Part shown: positions 34,252 through 46,204 of the stretch, in pieces
Position numbering within the stretch: position 1 is the stretch's first letter
Layout: each line of letters begins with the position of its first letter
From: Floccularia luteovirens
Taxonomy: Eukaryota; Basidiomycota; Agaricomycetes; Agaricales; Squamanitaceae
Reading direction: 5' to 3'
DNA length: 64,000 bases
Assembly (NCBI GenBank): GCA_009739215.1
Contig: VSJF01000001.1
Span: 2,046,001 to 2,110,000 of the forward strand
Notes under the pieces: model-generated
What the model was told of the DNA's origin: nothing
Database searches by the model: none
Seen by the model: the letters and a program-made list of their open reading frames with translations, nothing else
Translations under genes and position numbers: made by a program

Positions 34252-36515
34252 TTATGCAGAAACAGACACCTCCTTATGAATGTCAGGAGTTGCAGTTGCG
34301 ACTGCTGCAAAAGATATAGGAAGCTTACTGACCGACTGCTCAGAGGTTGGGAGAGCTGGCTCAGGTGAAGCACCATTTTCAACTATGTTCTCCTGAGTTT
34401 ACACATCAGTTGCAGTGGCCATCGGACATTTTCATATGGTTTGTATCACACCTTCACAGTGGGAGACTTTACAGGTTCAGGCGTGGTAGACTCACGGGGA
34501 CCTGAATCTGAAGCAGGGTCCTTGCGTGTCGGTGGCGGCGCTTGCAGCACTTGTGCTGCTGTTGGGCCATTATGGGAATTGGCACTTCCATTCTGGAGAA
34601 CACCATTCAAGCCTGGACTCCGTGAAGGAGGAGTGGTAGAGCCCGCAAGCACAGGAAATTCATCCGCGTTTGGTACGCGCTGTTTCACAGGAACTGACCG
34701 CTTTCCCGGTTGTCCGCCGTTGGGCCGCATGGTAGTTCTTCGCACCGTGTGAGAACCTTGGACGACTCCCAGGGTCTGTAGATTGTGATCTACTAGAACC
34801 ATCTGCGCCATTTTGATGGCGAGACGAATCCTGTCCAAATGTTAGTAAAAGAATTGTGGTAGAAATGGTTGCAAATTTACATCTCGAATATTCATATTAC
34901 CCATCTTTTCTTCAATTGTTGCAAATGTGTGGCCATTGCCGTTACCATTGACGTGTCCCCTTGAACGCGGACCGCCACCCCGACCGGAATAATAAGGAGG
35001 TTGATGCGATCCTGCCTGGGGGTTCTCAGGTATCACGTGTGGAAAACGACAATCATCGCTGACATTGATCCCAAGGTATGAAAAAAAACCTCAAATCAAT
35101 GAAAATGTTACTCACCCATTTTTGCACCGACCAGATGGGTAGAAGAGGCACGGGGGTTTTCTTCCTCCGAATGACCCCCGACGAGGCGCCCCGCGGCGGT
35201 TGCCATCACGGTGAATGTGATTAGGACCGTAGGCGTCAGCTGTTGTGTGTGTTGGAAGGGGTTTAACACCATTATCTACATCAGGATAATTGACGTTCGC
35301 AGTTGGGGGCTGCTGAGGGTACTGGTTTGTGGCATCTTGTTGTATGGGGAATGATGGAGCGGGAGGGGGATTTGAATTATACATACTGGGTGACTGTGGA
35401 CCGTGAGGAGGGAGCGTAGATTGGTGGGGAAGTGGCGGAATGTTCGTAATAGGCATCGGTACTGGGACTTGACTGGGGTGCTGGTAAGCAGACGGAGGGA
35501 TACTGTTGAACGGTAATGGCGGCTGTACAACATTGGGGCTAAAATGTGTTTGTTGTGATGGTGATATAACCTCTGAGGGAGATCTGCCATGCATCACATG
35601 AGGGCCAGGAGGGGGTGAAAGAGGTGCCATAGGGTGAACGCCGTTTGGCTGTGGGAAAGGAGGTTGGGAGACTGGATAGTAGTTTGGCATGTAAGCGGGG
35701 GCTCCCATGTGGTCATATGATGGATATTGAGTAGGAGGTGGAACCGGTCCTTGATAGTAAGGGGTTTGTGGGTGAGCAAAAAGACAGGATGTTCCATAGC
35801 GGCATGCAGGGTAATACCTGCAAGGTATGAACCTCGCGATCTCGGGAGGTGGCAGATGGCCAATACCATTAGAATTGTTCTGTTCGCTCATCGCCTGAGG
35901 AGGTGGGGGAGGATAGTAAACCCCACCTTCTGTGACGGTCGAAAGGGCAGGATTAATAGTAGGATAATAAGTATAAGCACCAGGCAGAGGACCATAGAAA
36001 CGCTTGTCAGAATCATTATGAGAATCATTGACATAAATTGGTTCGTGGGACGGAACACTATTAGATGTCGCCTTGGACTGGGCTTGGTTGAGAAGCTCTA
36101 GGATAGCAGGGTCTGAGGTATACTGGTCAGGTCGGCCTAAGCTTGAAGCGTTGGAGGGATCTGCGCCTAAAATGCGGATTCAGAAAAAAAAATTGATAAA
36201 GCGCAGCAATAGAGAGAAGTGACTGACCCTTGTCCAACAGTGATTTGACGACAGCTACATGGCCATTCCTCACTGCTTCTATGAGAGCAGTAACACCAGT
36301 GTGATCTGGAAGGTAAAAGAGATGCGAGTAAGATCGGAGGGTGCAGATTGAGAGAAGGGGGGTAAAGATGAGAGATTAAGGTGAGAATGATGTTGCAAAA
36401 AAGAGGGAGAAAAGGGACCTTTGAGCTCGATATCGAGAGAAGAAGCATCCTTCAAGAGCTCGTCAACTTTTTGTTGGTCGCCATCTGAGCAAGCCTTCCA
36501 GAGGGTAGAGACCAT
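34252..36515 (-). CDS. Ankyrin-repeat and CCCH zinc-finger protein (apparent +1 frameshift)
   Basis: Six exons (36515-36419, 36305-36228, 36166-35116, 35058-34881, 34830-34452, 34392-34252) give about 640 residues. The N-terminus is an ankyrin pair: LWKACSDGDQQKVDELLKD and HTGVTALIEAVRNGHVAVVK. After a Pro-rich linker come two CCCH fingers: PCRYYPACRYGTSCLFAH (about residue 170) and PCLFYPSGRCKNGDDCRFPH (about residue 415, split by an intron). CCCH pairs usually bind RNA. The C-terminal third is Gly/Arg/Pro rich with RVPNADEFPVLAG, and the protein ends near PISFAAVATATPDIHKEVSV. The fifth exon is one base too long. DPGSRP and GSHTVRRTT lie in adjacent frames, joined by removing one base at 34752-34766. 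The likely role is mRNA control, by inference only. An 18-A tract and a TTTA repeat lie just upstream of the ATG. Confidence 0.83.
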
Positions 36516-36646
36516 TTGCAAAGAAGGATATAGAAATGTGGAAGTTCGGAGAAGAAAAGGACAAGAGAAAGATACGACGTGAAGGAACGATGAGGAGAAG
36601 CGACGAGCTGTTTGAACCGGAGCGTTCGGAAAAAGCTTTTCGAAAG

Positions 36647-36715
36647 AAAAAAAAAAAAAAAAAAGTCAGGCGCGTGGCACAATCGATGTCTATTATTTAT
36701 TTATTTATTTATTTT
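36647..36715. repeat. A18 tract followed by a short TTTA repeat
   Basis: Bases 36647-36664 are eighteen A in a row, and about 36694-36715 is ATTT repeated five times. They lie between the ankyrin/CCCH start (36515, minus) and the GPD stop (36797, minus). Seen on the minus strand this is a T-rich promoter tract. Confidence 0.9.
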
Positions 36716-36796
36716 ATATCGACCCCAGGTGCTTCCCGTCCTTATACACACCCCTTTCATTTCAGCTTATAGCCGATATATCCACTCTCATTCTAC

Positions 36797-38453
36797 TCAC
36801 AGACTCGGTTGTATCATACTGTAATTACTACTACTACCCCTATTACTATCTCTCATTCCATCTAGTCCCAGCTTGCGCAGTAAATGTCGTGCGGGTCCTC
36901 CGGCAGTCGCAGGAAGCTCTAGTTCTTTTGATGGCGGAAGTTCCATCAACTCGCGAACCGCCAAATGTGTGCTCTTTCCTGAAGTAAGCTGTCAGGTTCA
37001 TCCACAACTGTCACAATCGATAGCCCTTACCATTATAAAGAACGTCATAAACCTGCATCACGCTGAGTAAACCCCACACTCAGAGGAATTGCCAACACTC
37101 ACAGAATTGGCGATCGGAGCATTGACGCCCAATTGGTGCGTTATTTCTTTCACCCCCTTTGCCGTGGAAACTCCTTCCGCAACACTACCAAGGGTCTTCA
37201 TGATCACTTCTAGTGACTCCCCTTGCCCCAAACGATATCCGACTGTAAAGTTCCGACTGTTCTTAGAGCTACACGTTAGAAACAAATCACCGACACCAGC
37301 TAGTCCAAGAAAAGTCAACGGTGAAGCGCCATAGGCGGTCCCAATGCAGGTCATCTCTGCCAAGCCTCTGGTAATGATCACTATGAAAAACTTTTTAGTC
37401 TTGAACATGTGCTCATAAATCGTGTCATACTGGCTCTTGTATTATTCTCGAATCCGAGACCATCTGACATCCCAGCAGCAATGGCGTACACATTCTTTAG
37501 TGCCCCAGAAAGCTCGATTCCGATGGGATCGCTTCCTGTGTAACTGGAAAAAAAAAATTACGTCAACCAGGTGACAGTGCAACTACTCTGAATAGGATAT
37601 ACCAGCGGAAATGCGGCTGATGGAAAAGAGCAGAAGCCTTATTTGCTTCCGTTTCAGTAAACGAGGCAACAGAAACTGAAGTCGGTTGCCTTTCTACAAC
37701 TAAGTATGGGGTTTGTTTGACAGTTAGCCATCAACAGGGGAAATGAATATTGATCCCTACTTTCTTTTGCAAAAGAGGGACCTGACTGTGACGAGTGTAA
37801 TTAAATCAAGGAGATGCTGTCAGTGTTCATTTCACTCACAATGAACGTCGCCGCCTTTGCAATATCTGGCCCGCAAGTGTCTGCAATAATCTCGAGAGTC
37901 AGGGCATTTGTATCGACTTCCACGCCTTTGTTGACAAAAATTAGCAGCGGTAAATTGTCCACTACTAGATGGGGACGCAATATGCGAAGATTTGAACTGA
38001 TGGCATGTGATTATTTATTGAATAAAATAATTAGACAGACAAACCCACATACCGGAGAAACTGTGTTGGAATGGCAAAAAGGAGGACATCCATTTTGTTG
38101 ATAAATTCCTTTGTAGGCAGCTCAGGACCGATTGCAGTAATATTTGAGGGGAACTCATGATCTTGCAAATAGCACAGATTGCGGTGATGGGTATTGAAAT
38201 GTTTAATGAGATCATCATCTCGGGCCCACATAAAAACATCATGTTGGGAGTCGCCCAGATGAGAAGCAAGACAGGAACCGAAATTTCCGGCGCCGAAGAC
38301 GAGAACTTTTGAATTTTGGGCGGGTTGTTGTTTTGAGCAGAGCATTCTACGAAAAACAGTTGAAGGTCGTGGAGAAGGATATAAAGGAGCGCGAGGAGTG
38401 AAATATAAAAGACGCGACAAAGATTTGGGGAAAGCAATTATAGAAGAGAGCAT
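36797..38453 (-). CDS. GPD1: NAD-dependent glycerol-3-phosphate dehydrogenase (two frame problems near the 3' end)
   Basis: This enzyme reduces dihydroxyacetone phosphate to glycerol-3-phosphate for glycerolipid, redox and osmotic balance. Two in-frame ATGs exist, at 38453 and 38345. The longer form adds 36 residues, basic and hydroxylated with no acidic residue ([14 protein letters not shown] and onward), like a mitochondrial presequence. From the second ATG the NAD-binding loop [14 protein letters not shown] follows. Other family blocks are [70 protein letters not shown] and [13 protein letters not shown]. Exons are about 38453-38053, 37996-37840, 37785-37761, 37699-37603, 37543-37431, 37380-37103, 37062-37031 and 36988-36797. 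The 32-nt exon 37062-37031 fits only if one base is extra on each side of it (near 37103 and near 37031). The C-terminal 70 residues are therefore uncertain. Confidence 0.87.
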
Positions 38454-38683
38454 ACAAGTCGAAGACGTTAACGAGTTAAGCAAAGAAATATTTTTGATCC
38501 CCAAAATGTGCAATGACGTAATATTTAATTTATTTATCAGTCACATATCACGTGTGCCACGTCCCATTGTACTGCAGCTTGTCACATTCACAGTGCTGCC
38601 AACAATTAGCTTGCAAGTTGTATTGCTGCATCTATCAACTTACTCCTTCAATTAATCTCCTTCTTATACCACTCGTTCCACCC

Positions 38684-40017
38684 ATGTCTATTCAAGATCG
38701 TACTCTAGAGTTCAAGTCTTGCGTGGACTCCATACGCAGCAGGTCTGCAATGTCGACTCCCGGGTCCGATGCAAAGCAACGCCTACTGCATTCCAACCCT
38801 AGAGCCTCTTCCAAAAGCGAATTCTCTCGTATGGCTGCTGCAATTGGCAAAGATATAAGCAGCACCACCGTCAAGTTGAGCAAACTGGCACAACGTATGT
38901 CCCTGTCAACATTTCTTCACCCTTTTTTTCTCACTCACAGCCACAATACTTCAACAGTTGCAAAACGAAAAACTTTGTTTGACGATCGTCCTGTTGAAAT
39001 CAGCGTACGATATACCTCATTCAAACATTCAATTTACTGATATCGTTCTAGGAACTTACGTTCATAATCAAACAAGACATTGCCCACATCAACAAGCAGA
39101 TCGCTAGCCTCCAATCCTATGTAAAACAAAGCAATAAACATAGTTCCTCGACTTCAGGGCAAGGAGCGCTAATTGATGAACACAACAACAACGTCGTCAT
39201 GCTGCTGCAGAGCAAGTTGGCGACTACGAGCATGACATTTAAAGATGTGTTAGAGGTTCGCACACAGGTAAAAAAAACTAGTTTTCTGCATAGTCTCCGA
39301 TGTGGCGCTAACTTGGAACAGAATATGAAAGAGTCTAAAACTCGTACTGAGCAATTCATGTACACAACATCATCTGCCACAAACCAAGCCCCTTCAAGTA
39401 AGTTTCCTGTAATACATGTCACTAGTATTATCATAACGATCAACTCTAGATTCTATGCTTTACAACCAACAGAAAAGCGACCCTATGGGAGATGGTAGCA
39501 TCAGTCGTTTTGATAACAAGGGCAAAGGAAGGGCAGCCCAAAATAATGGGGATATGCTAGCATTGGATCTTGGCGCAGCTGAAGAAGGAAGCAATGGAAG
39601 TGCATTCATGCAAATGCAACTTGTAGAGCAACAGGTATGTTCTGTTTTCTAATATCTAAATTCTGTTTATCACAATTGCACCTTAGGATACATATATCCA
39701 ACAACGGTCAACTGCAATAGAATCAATAGAAACTACGATAGCCGAGCTTGGACAAATATTTACGCAACTTGCAAATATGGTTGCTGAACAACGAGAGACA
39801 GTGCAGCGCATTGATGCTGATACTCAAGACATTGCAGCAAACATAGGTGGCGCTCAACGGGAACTTTTGAAATATTATGCCAGCATTTCCAGCAATCGCT
39901 GGTTAATGCTGAAAGTGTTTGGAGTTCTTATAGTATTTGTAAGTTTTTGCGGTTCTATTACTATCCATTGACTCAATCCTTGCAATTTAGTTCCTTATTT
40001 TCATTCTAGTTTCATGA
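38684..40017 (+). CDS. SED5: Syntaxin-5-type t-SNARE of the Golgi
   Basis: Sed5 is the Qa-SNARE for ER-Golgi and intra-Golgi fusion. Seven exons (38684-38894, 38958-39004, 39052-39267, 39322-39397, 39450-39634, 39687-39938, 39991-40017) give 337 residues. The N-terminus has SIQDRTLEFKSCVDSI, the peptide that binds the SM protein Sly1, then the Habc helices (EFSRMAAAIGKDISSTTVKL; ELTFIIKQDIAHINKQIASL). The SNARE helix includes IESIETTIAELGQIFTQLAN, and MVAEQRETVQRIDADTQDI carries the zero-layer glutamine. The protein ends in a single membrane anchor (VFGVLIVFFLIFILVS) split by the last intron, leaving an eight-codon final exon plus stop. The ATG is about 230 bp from that of the divergent GPD gene. 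No frame defect. Confidence 0.94.
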
Positions 40018-40118
40018 CATGACCCGATTAGAAATATTTATCATACTTTTTATATCACTTCGGACACGGAACACGTATTAACGTTTGGATTTGTGAGATA
40101 GTGGACATGAGAAATGTA

Positions 40119-41337
40119 TCACCCCACAGGAATTGCATTAACACCAGTTCCCATATTCCTTGAAGGACGACGTTTGGATTCAGAAGATTTCCCATGCTTA
40201 ACACCACCCCGATGCGTTTGCCCATCGTCAATGTCACCGACAGTCCATGTCCTATTTATTGAAGGTGCCTGTTCTAGTCCGGAAGTTGAGGAGTATCTCT
40301 GGGGTTTTAGTGGCACCTTCAATGTAGAGTCTCCGGCCGGATCAGCCTTCTCTAAGCGATCTTTCTATGAAGTATCAGAATTAGCAAAGAAGAGTGAGGT
40401 ATAACAAACAAGGGACCAACCCGTTCACCGAACAATGCTTTATTACGTTCCTTAACCTTCTTTATCCGGTTCTCACTCTTTCCACCTCCCCCAGCTGTTA
40501 GTTCTACATTGATCATACGGCCATCCAGCATAGACTGATGCAGTTTGAGTCCCTGTTGCAGTGCATTTTTGTGCGTGAATTCTAGAAAGGCACAACCTTT
40601 TGATTTATTGGTCTTCATTCCTGTCCGCGAGGTTTTCGGAGTAAGTAAGCGAATTGTTGGTGGTGGATCTGTGTATGTAAGTATCAGCATGACAATCACA
40701 GCTGAAGGGGATGTACTTACCACAAGCTGCAAAATGTGCTTGGATATTTTCTCGAGTTGTGGTATACTTTAGATTTCCTGTAAGACGTCGATTATCTTTT
40801 TTTTTTAATATGAAAATGAGAGAAAGACATACCAACGAAGAGGATAAACCGTCGCATTACTTGGTTTTTGGAATCGCTCACTTTCTCATCCACTGCAATG
40901 GATTCAGAGCCTTCCACCACACTGTCTTTTGCCCTTTTCCACTTTGGCCCTTCACTTTCACCTTCTGTTCCTGCATCTTCCACGACAGCCACGCTCTCTC
41001 GTTTCCTCTTCTTTGATTTCCCAACAGTCCCTTCCACCAAACCATCCACCGCTCTTTCCTTACCCTTTGTCTTTCCCTTCTTTCGGTCACCGCTTGACGC
41101 ACCACTCTTCTTCTTCTCAACGCTCTCAAATTCCAAATTATTGATCTCCGTATCAATCGAATCTTGTTCTTCCAGGATAGGAATCGAATTATCTTCCATC
41201 TCCATTCCGTCATTCTCCAATAGGCCGCTGGTCGACTTGTTTTTGGTATTATTGTTCTTTGAGTTGTTACCGGTCTTGCGCTCGCGGAAAGCAGCGGCTT
41301 TCTTCTGCTTCTTTGTGAGCTTTTGTGGGCCAGCCAT
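40119..41337 (-). CDS. Nucleolar RRM RNA-binding protein, NOP6-like
   Basis: Four exons (41337-40833, 40777-40721, 40668-40421, 40364-40119) give 351 residues. The N-terminal 165 residues are lysine-rich and acidic in turn (AGPQKLTKKQKKAAAFRERK; GKSKKRKRESVAV), which suggests nucleolar targeting. A single RRM follows: FVGNLKYTTTRENIQAHF is the RNP2 strand and helix, and KSKGCAFLEFTHKNAL the RNP1 strand. Then come NVELTAGGGGKSENRIKKVKERN and a basic tail. This arrangement matches yeast Nop6 and its fungal relatives, which help early 40S pre-ribosome assembly. The last intron has a GTTGGT donor. The role is inferred from the family; the RRM itself is clear. Confidence 0.8.
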
Positions 41338-41746
41338 AACAGTTAGTGACCCGCGGAAATTGGTGTGGAGAAGGTTCTATGTGAACTGCGGTCCAAGGCC
41401 TCCACTCGAAGGTGAGGCTTCGTGAAAGAGGTGCAGTAGATTTTGTCGCTGTAGCTTCTTTGAAGTTCTCATCCTGAAATTATCCTTCAACACGTGCACT
41501 GAACGGATAAAACGGTCCGGTTCATAAGTTCAGGCAAGATTTATTGTATACATGATGTACTTAGCAAGAAGGTAAGTAATATAACACTGGTTCTATACAA
41601 TCTGTTGCGGGAAGAAATACCAATAGTAAATGCGAGATGCCCCTGAAATTCTACAAGATATATGCAGCGTGAACGTCATAATGCTATGAGCTGAGAAACA
41701 TGATGGAAGACAGTTCTTGCTACTCGTTACCGAGTTCTAAGAACTG
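41338..41746. other. Intergenic, 409 bp upstream of the NOP6-like gene
   Basis: Both neighbours are on the minus strand, so this contains the NOP6-like promoter and the 3' flank of the gene ending at 41747. No ORF, hairpin or repeat is supported. Confidence 0.55.
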
Positions 41747-43254
41747 TCATGACAGTGACAACCCACCAACAGCCTCGCCTGCTCCTTCAATTTCCTTCTC
41801 CTCACCCAACTCACGTCGTCCAGACCTTGGAATCGGTCGTATAATGGGACTGGAAAGGACTACGGTTGCTCTCAGTGTAGGACTTGATGTCATGCTTAGA
41901 GATCTTGGGAATGTGGGAGGATATGACCCAGATATCGTTGGGGACGACGTTGCCGAACTGACATTTGAGCCTGGTATATTAACCGGAATTGAAATAGGGA
42001 GTCTAGGGTTTCTGCTGATTGGCGAGCCTACCGACCCAAGTGACTCTCTAAGGTATACTAAGGAAGGCGATACAGCGCGACGCTTTGAAGATGAGGGATA
42101 TGGATCAAATCGATCGTCCACTTAAAATATTTATTAGTGTCGATGACAGAACAAGCTACTGATACACCCACATTTTCTTTTGTTAGAGCGCACGGCGCTT
42201 GTAGTTGGCGGAGGAGTGTATCGCCATTGACTTGCAGATGACGGCATCACTGACATAGAAGGCGAGCCAAGCGGCTGTTCACAGAATTATAAACAACTCG
42301 CCCATAACCATGAACTTATAATGACTGACCATATCTACATCCATAGCGGTACCAATTGAGGAGGTTCCTGAGGTGCTCATGTTCAGGTCATCAACATTTG
42401 AGCCACTAGCCATGCCTCCAGTCATGCGTGGTTTCTGGATAGCGATCGGCTCGCTGCCCCCTGTGACTGCCGATGTGAAGGCAAAAGGACCGTCATCCAC
42501 ACCATCTTCATCATCGCTTGGTGTTTCTTCACGTTGCACTTCTTCATGAACAGCTTCTTCGGGATATCTTCCTCTGTCAGTAATCGCACGCGGGGTACGC
42601 GGCTGCACCGGCAAGTCTGAGCAAGAGACTAAAAGGCGTTGGAAGGCAGCTTCTGATTTAACCTCAGCTTCATCAGGACGAGACTCCGCAAGCAAGTTTA
42701 GAATGCGAGCCGGTCGTAGCTGATTTCCCATTCGATTGTCAATCACAGGAATCAGTGAGTAGGAAGAAACAACTTACATGTTGATGGGGACGTCGACTAA
42801 GGCTTGTAGGCATGGAAATCCCTTCCAATGAATCCAATGTTCCAGGTGACTTTCGTCTCGGAGGAGTCGAAGGTAGTCTAGAGCCACAACCCTTCTGTGT
42901 CAAGTCTTCTTCACTGTTATCCGGGACTTTCATGGGTGGTGTTGTGTTCTCTGAGCTACTTGGAGAGTCTGTGAGCATTCTTTCCTTGTCACTCTCAGAT
43001 TCCTCGGCGGTGAATGTAGTCTGACTTCGACGCCTAGTATGTAGTGTGAAAGAAGAAGCAAGAGGGCTGTGAAGGCGGGACTCCGAGAGGTAGCCAGCTT
43101 TCTGTAGAAGGCTGGGCCGACGAAAGCGTTGGAGCAGGGAGATAGGATCATCGAGAGTGAGGGTAGAGGAAGAAGCTACATTAGAGGGCGACGATGAGAG
43201 AGCAAAATCTGAAGATGAAGACGGGAGATGAGGACGAGAAACAGCCTTTGGCAT
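41747..43254 (-). CDS. Ser/Pro/Arg-rich conserved protein, function unknown
   Basis: Four exons (43254-42778, 42719-42330, 42274-42172, 42120-41747) give 447 residues. The start is the ATG at 43254, because the longer reading frame begins with TTG. Blocks that look conserved are LLQRFRRPSLLQKAGYLSES near the N-terminus, LRPARILNLLAESRPDEAEV after the first intron, and YTPPPTTSAVRSNKRKLDDR followed by FDPYPSSSKRRAVSPS. That lysine/arginine stretch could be a nuclear localisation signal. The rest is acidic or serine-rich. I do not recognise a domain. The intron at 42171-42121 uses a GTGGGT donor, the only choice that restores the KRKLDDRFDPYP reading. Confidence 0.62.
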
Positions 43255-43397
43255 TGTGGTTGTTGTTGTGAGAGAAGACAATGAGAACAGAAATCATTCA
43301 TTGGTTTAGTTTTTAGACAGAGCAGCTGGTCACAAGGGAGGTACTCCTAGCTTTCCTTATTGGGTTGTCTACTTATATATATGTTACTAGCAAATAA

Positions 43398-44183
43398 CTA
43401 ATTTCTGATATCCTTCCACATCCACTCCCCTACAACGTAAGTCGACATAAGAAGAGCACCTAGTAACACCTAGTAATTATTGTCAATCCATCAATATCAT
43501 TTGCGTCTCACCTGTCAGCCCCGTCCCACTAATCCGATGCAAAACTGAAATACGCTATGTCCATGTTCCTCATTTAAAAATACCCATATAAGCTCAAAGC
43601 GATATACTCACATTCTTGGGATCTCCGGTCAAGTATCCGCGAGTGTAAGAAATGCGGGCGAGTGTCCAGAAACCACAGAATGCTCCAGCAAACACAGGGT
43701 ACTTCAACCCGGATATTATAGTACTACAAATTGATTTGATTCAATCAGCTGTCAGATAAAATTGCATCAACATACGTCAAGACAATAACTGGTATAAGTT
43801 CGAGAGTGTTTTGATGAGCACCTGATGATATAACTGTTAACGAACTGATGACTTGGGAGAAGGAACGCGTAAACTTACGTTGGGCACAGTTGAATAAATA
43901 CGCGTCTTTTGACGCTTCCACCTGTGCGTTTTCCGCGTACACTAGCAAAAATGTTCAGAGCCAGCACCGTACCGAACGCTGAACTCACTCTGTGGATACT
44001 CGATGCCGGCACGAGTGCGGTATTTTCCAACCATAATATATTGGCCCGCCAAAAGCCAAACTATGGACACCAAAGAAGCGCCAACGAAAGAGTAACTGTT
44101 AGCATATTGTTAGTATGCTTGAACACGTCAGTCTAGGAGTAGTAAGGGACTAACTTGTGCGGGAGAGAGAGTACAGCAGGCAT
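43398..44183 (-). CDS. Microsomal glutathione S-transferase 3 family (MAPEG)
   Basis: MAPEG proteins are small four-helix membrane enzymes that use glutathione for conjugation or peroxide reduction in the ER. Seven exons (44183-44155, 44095-43989, 43941-43879, 43821-43776, 43723-43612, 43554-43512, 43459-43398) give 153 residues, the family length. The signature FNCAQRAHQNTLE is present at about residues 63-75. The first helix (FVGASLVSIVWLLAGQYI), the second (LIPVIVLTTIISGL) and the third (VFAGAFCGFWTLARI) are clear. The fourth is GALLMSTYVVGEW. YTRGYLTGDPKNR fits the family loop after helix three. The last intron uses the second of two close acceptors. The gene is divergent from RRB1, about 305 bp apart. 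Confidence 0.88.
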
Positions 44184-44488
44184 GTTTATGATGACTCGAA
44201 TCGAAAATTTTAGGTGATTATAACGGTTTTTTAAACAACTTTGCCGCAGTTTCCGGAGGTAAATCTCCTAGAAACAACCATCAAGCATCACGTGTGGTAG
44301 AGCGCTGCGCTGCGAGTGGAGAATCGAGATGATTGAAGACACAATATGTAATCCCAGTGATACAAACTATGCGACAAGCTCTACTAAGTTTCATCGTTAT
44401 CTTATCAATTCATACGTTGTGCACGTGATTTTATCTCGTTCCCGTGCTCAAAATTTTCAGAAATCAATCTACATCTAAATTGACTCTC
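44184..44488. other. Divergent promoter region, 305 bp, MAPEG gene and RRB1
   Basis: The region lies between two outward-pointing ATGs. I see no RNA gene, repeat or known binding site that I would defend. Confidence 0.5.
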
Positions 44489-46204
44489 ATGTCTAAACGC
44501 ACAGCAACAGAGATAACCACATCCTCAGGTAATGATGGCCAGGCTTTTCCAAAGGTACATCAAAGCGGGAGTAAACGAGAGACAAACTCAATAGACGAGA
44601 TGGGAGAATTCGAGGATGCTTGGGAGGATGAGATTGAAAGCGATGAAGAAGTCGCAGGTACCACTCATCAGGATCAGGAAGATGGTGTGTGTTTTTGCAG
44701 CTATGGCATTATGTAGAATAATTGACACATCAAAACCAAAGGAATGGATATTGATGAGACTTTGCCGGCCATTGAAGAGTCCGATGAAGCCCCTCCAGCT
44801 ACAGAGGTATACCTTCCTGGCACACATGTGCTGGGAAAAGACGAAATTCTAGAACCCGACGATTCAGTTTATATTATGCGCCATACTATGAACGTGCATT
44901 GGCCTTGCCTATCATTTGATGTTTTAAGGGACAACTTGGGTGATGAGCGTCAGAGATATCCTGCAACAGCCTTTGTAGTTGCTGGGACACAGGCTGACGC
45001 TGCAAAAAACAATGAAGTAATTGTGTACAAGCTCAGTTCATTGCATCGAACACAAAAGGACGGAGGTAAATAGACAATTATCCGATATTCGATTATATTA
45101 GGTCTTATCGACAGCCTCATATCAGATGATTCTGACGAAGACGACGAAGACGACGACGCAGATGATCTGGATGAAGACGCTATTCTTGAATATAGATCTA
45201 TACCGCACCTTGGAGGTGTAAACCGAGTCCGTGCGCAACCTCTACCCCCATCCTCACCCCTTCCTCCTGTCTCTCAGCCATACTACACTTCGACGTGGTC
45301 AGAAACGGGGAAAGTTCACATATGGGATGTTAGACCATTAATTGAATCCTTGGAAGTGCCTGGGTATACTCTTGACAAGTCGCGCACTCAGTCACCCGTA
45401 TTCACCATCAACTCACATGGAAAAGCAGAAGGTTTCGCTATGGATTGGGCAGCATCTGGACCATCTTCTCTGCGCCTGCTGACTGGTGATATGCATTCTA
45501 AAATTTATCTGACAACTTCCACACCCTCTGGCTTCAATCCTTTGTCACAACCATTTATGTCACACACCTCCAGCGTAGAAGATTTGCAATGGAGTCCTTC
45601 AGAACCTACCGTGTTTGCATCATGTTCGGCTGATCAGAGTATACAGATATGGGATGTACGTTCCAAGGGCAGGAAGAGTGTAGCTGGAATCACGCCAGCA
45701 CACGAAAGTGATGTCAATGTGATCAGCTGGAACAGATCTACTAGCTACTTACTGGTCAGTGGCGGGGATGAAGGAGGGATAAAAGTTTGGGATCTGAGAA
45801 ATGTTAAGAAAAGAGGGTAATCACATCATCCATCTGCGAATGTGAAATTTATAATGACACAATAATTTTACAGTACCAGCGACCCAGAACCCACACCTGT
45901 CGCTTCTTTCAACTGGCATAATGCACCAATTACATCTGTCGAGTGGCATCCAACGGAAGAGTCTATTTTCGCAGCTTCTGGAGCAGATGAGCAAGTTACA
46001 TTATGGGATCTTGCAGTCGAACAAGATGAAGAAACCATCATGGATGACACACCTGCTGGTAGTCGCGATGTTCCATCACAACTCTTATTTGTACATCAAG
46101 GTCAAAAGGATATTAAGGAGGTGCACTGGCATCCTCAAATTCCAGGGACTATAATTAGTACTGCTCTCGACGGTTTTAATATTTTCAAAACATTTAATGT
46201 TTAG
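44489..46204 (+). CDS. RRB1: Ribosome assembly protein RRB1 (GRWD1), WD40
   Basis: Rrb1 is a dedicated chaperone of ribosomal protein uL3 and is needed for 60S assembly. Four exons (44489-44684, 44742-45065, 45102-45816, 45874-46204) give 521 residues. The N-terminus is acidic, with [34 protein letters not shown] and [17 protein letters not shown], all typical. After a second acidic run ([16 protein letters not shown]) come the WD40 repeats: [61 protein letters not shown] and [15 protein letters not shown]. The C-terminus [20 protein letters not shown] matches the family end. No frame defect. Confidence 0.94.
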
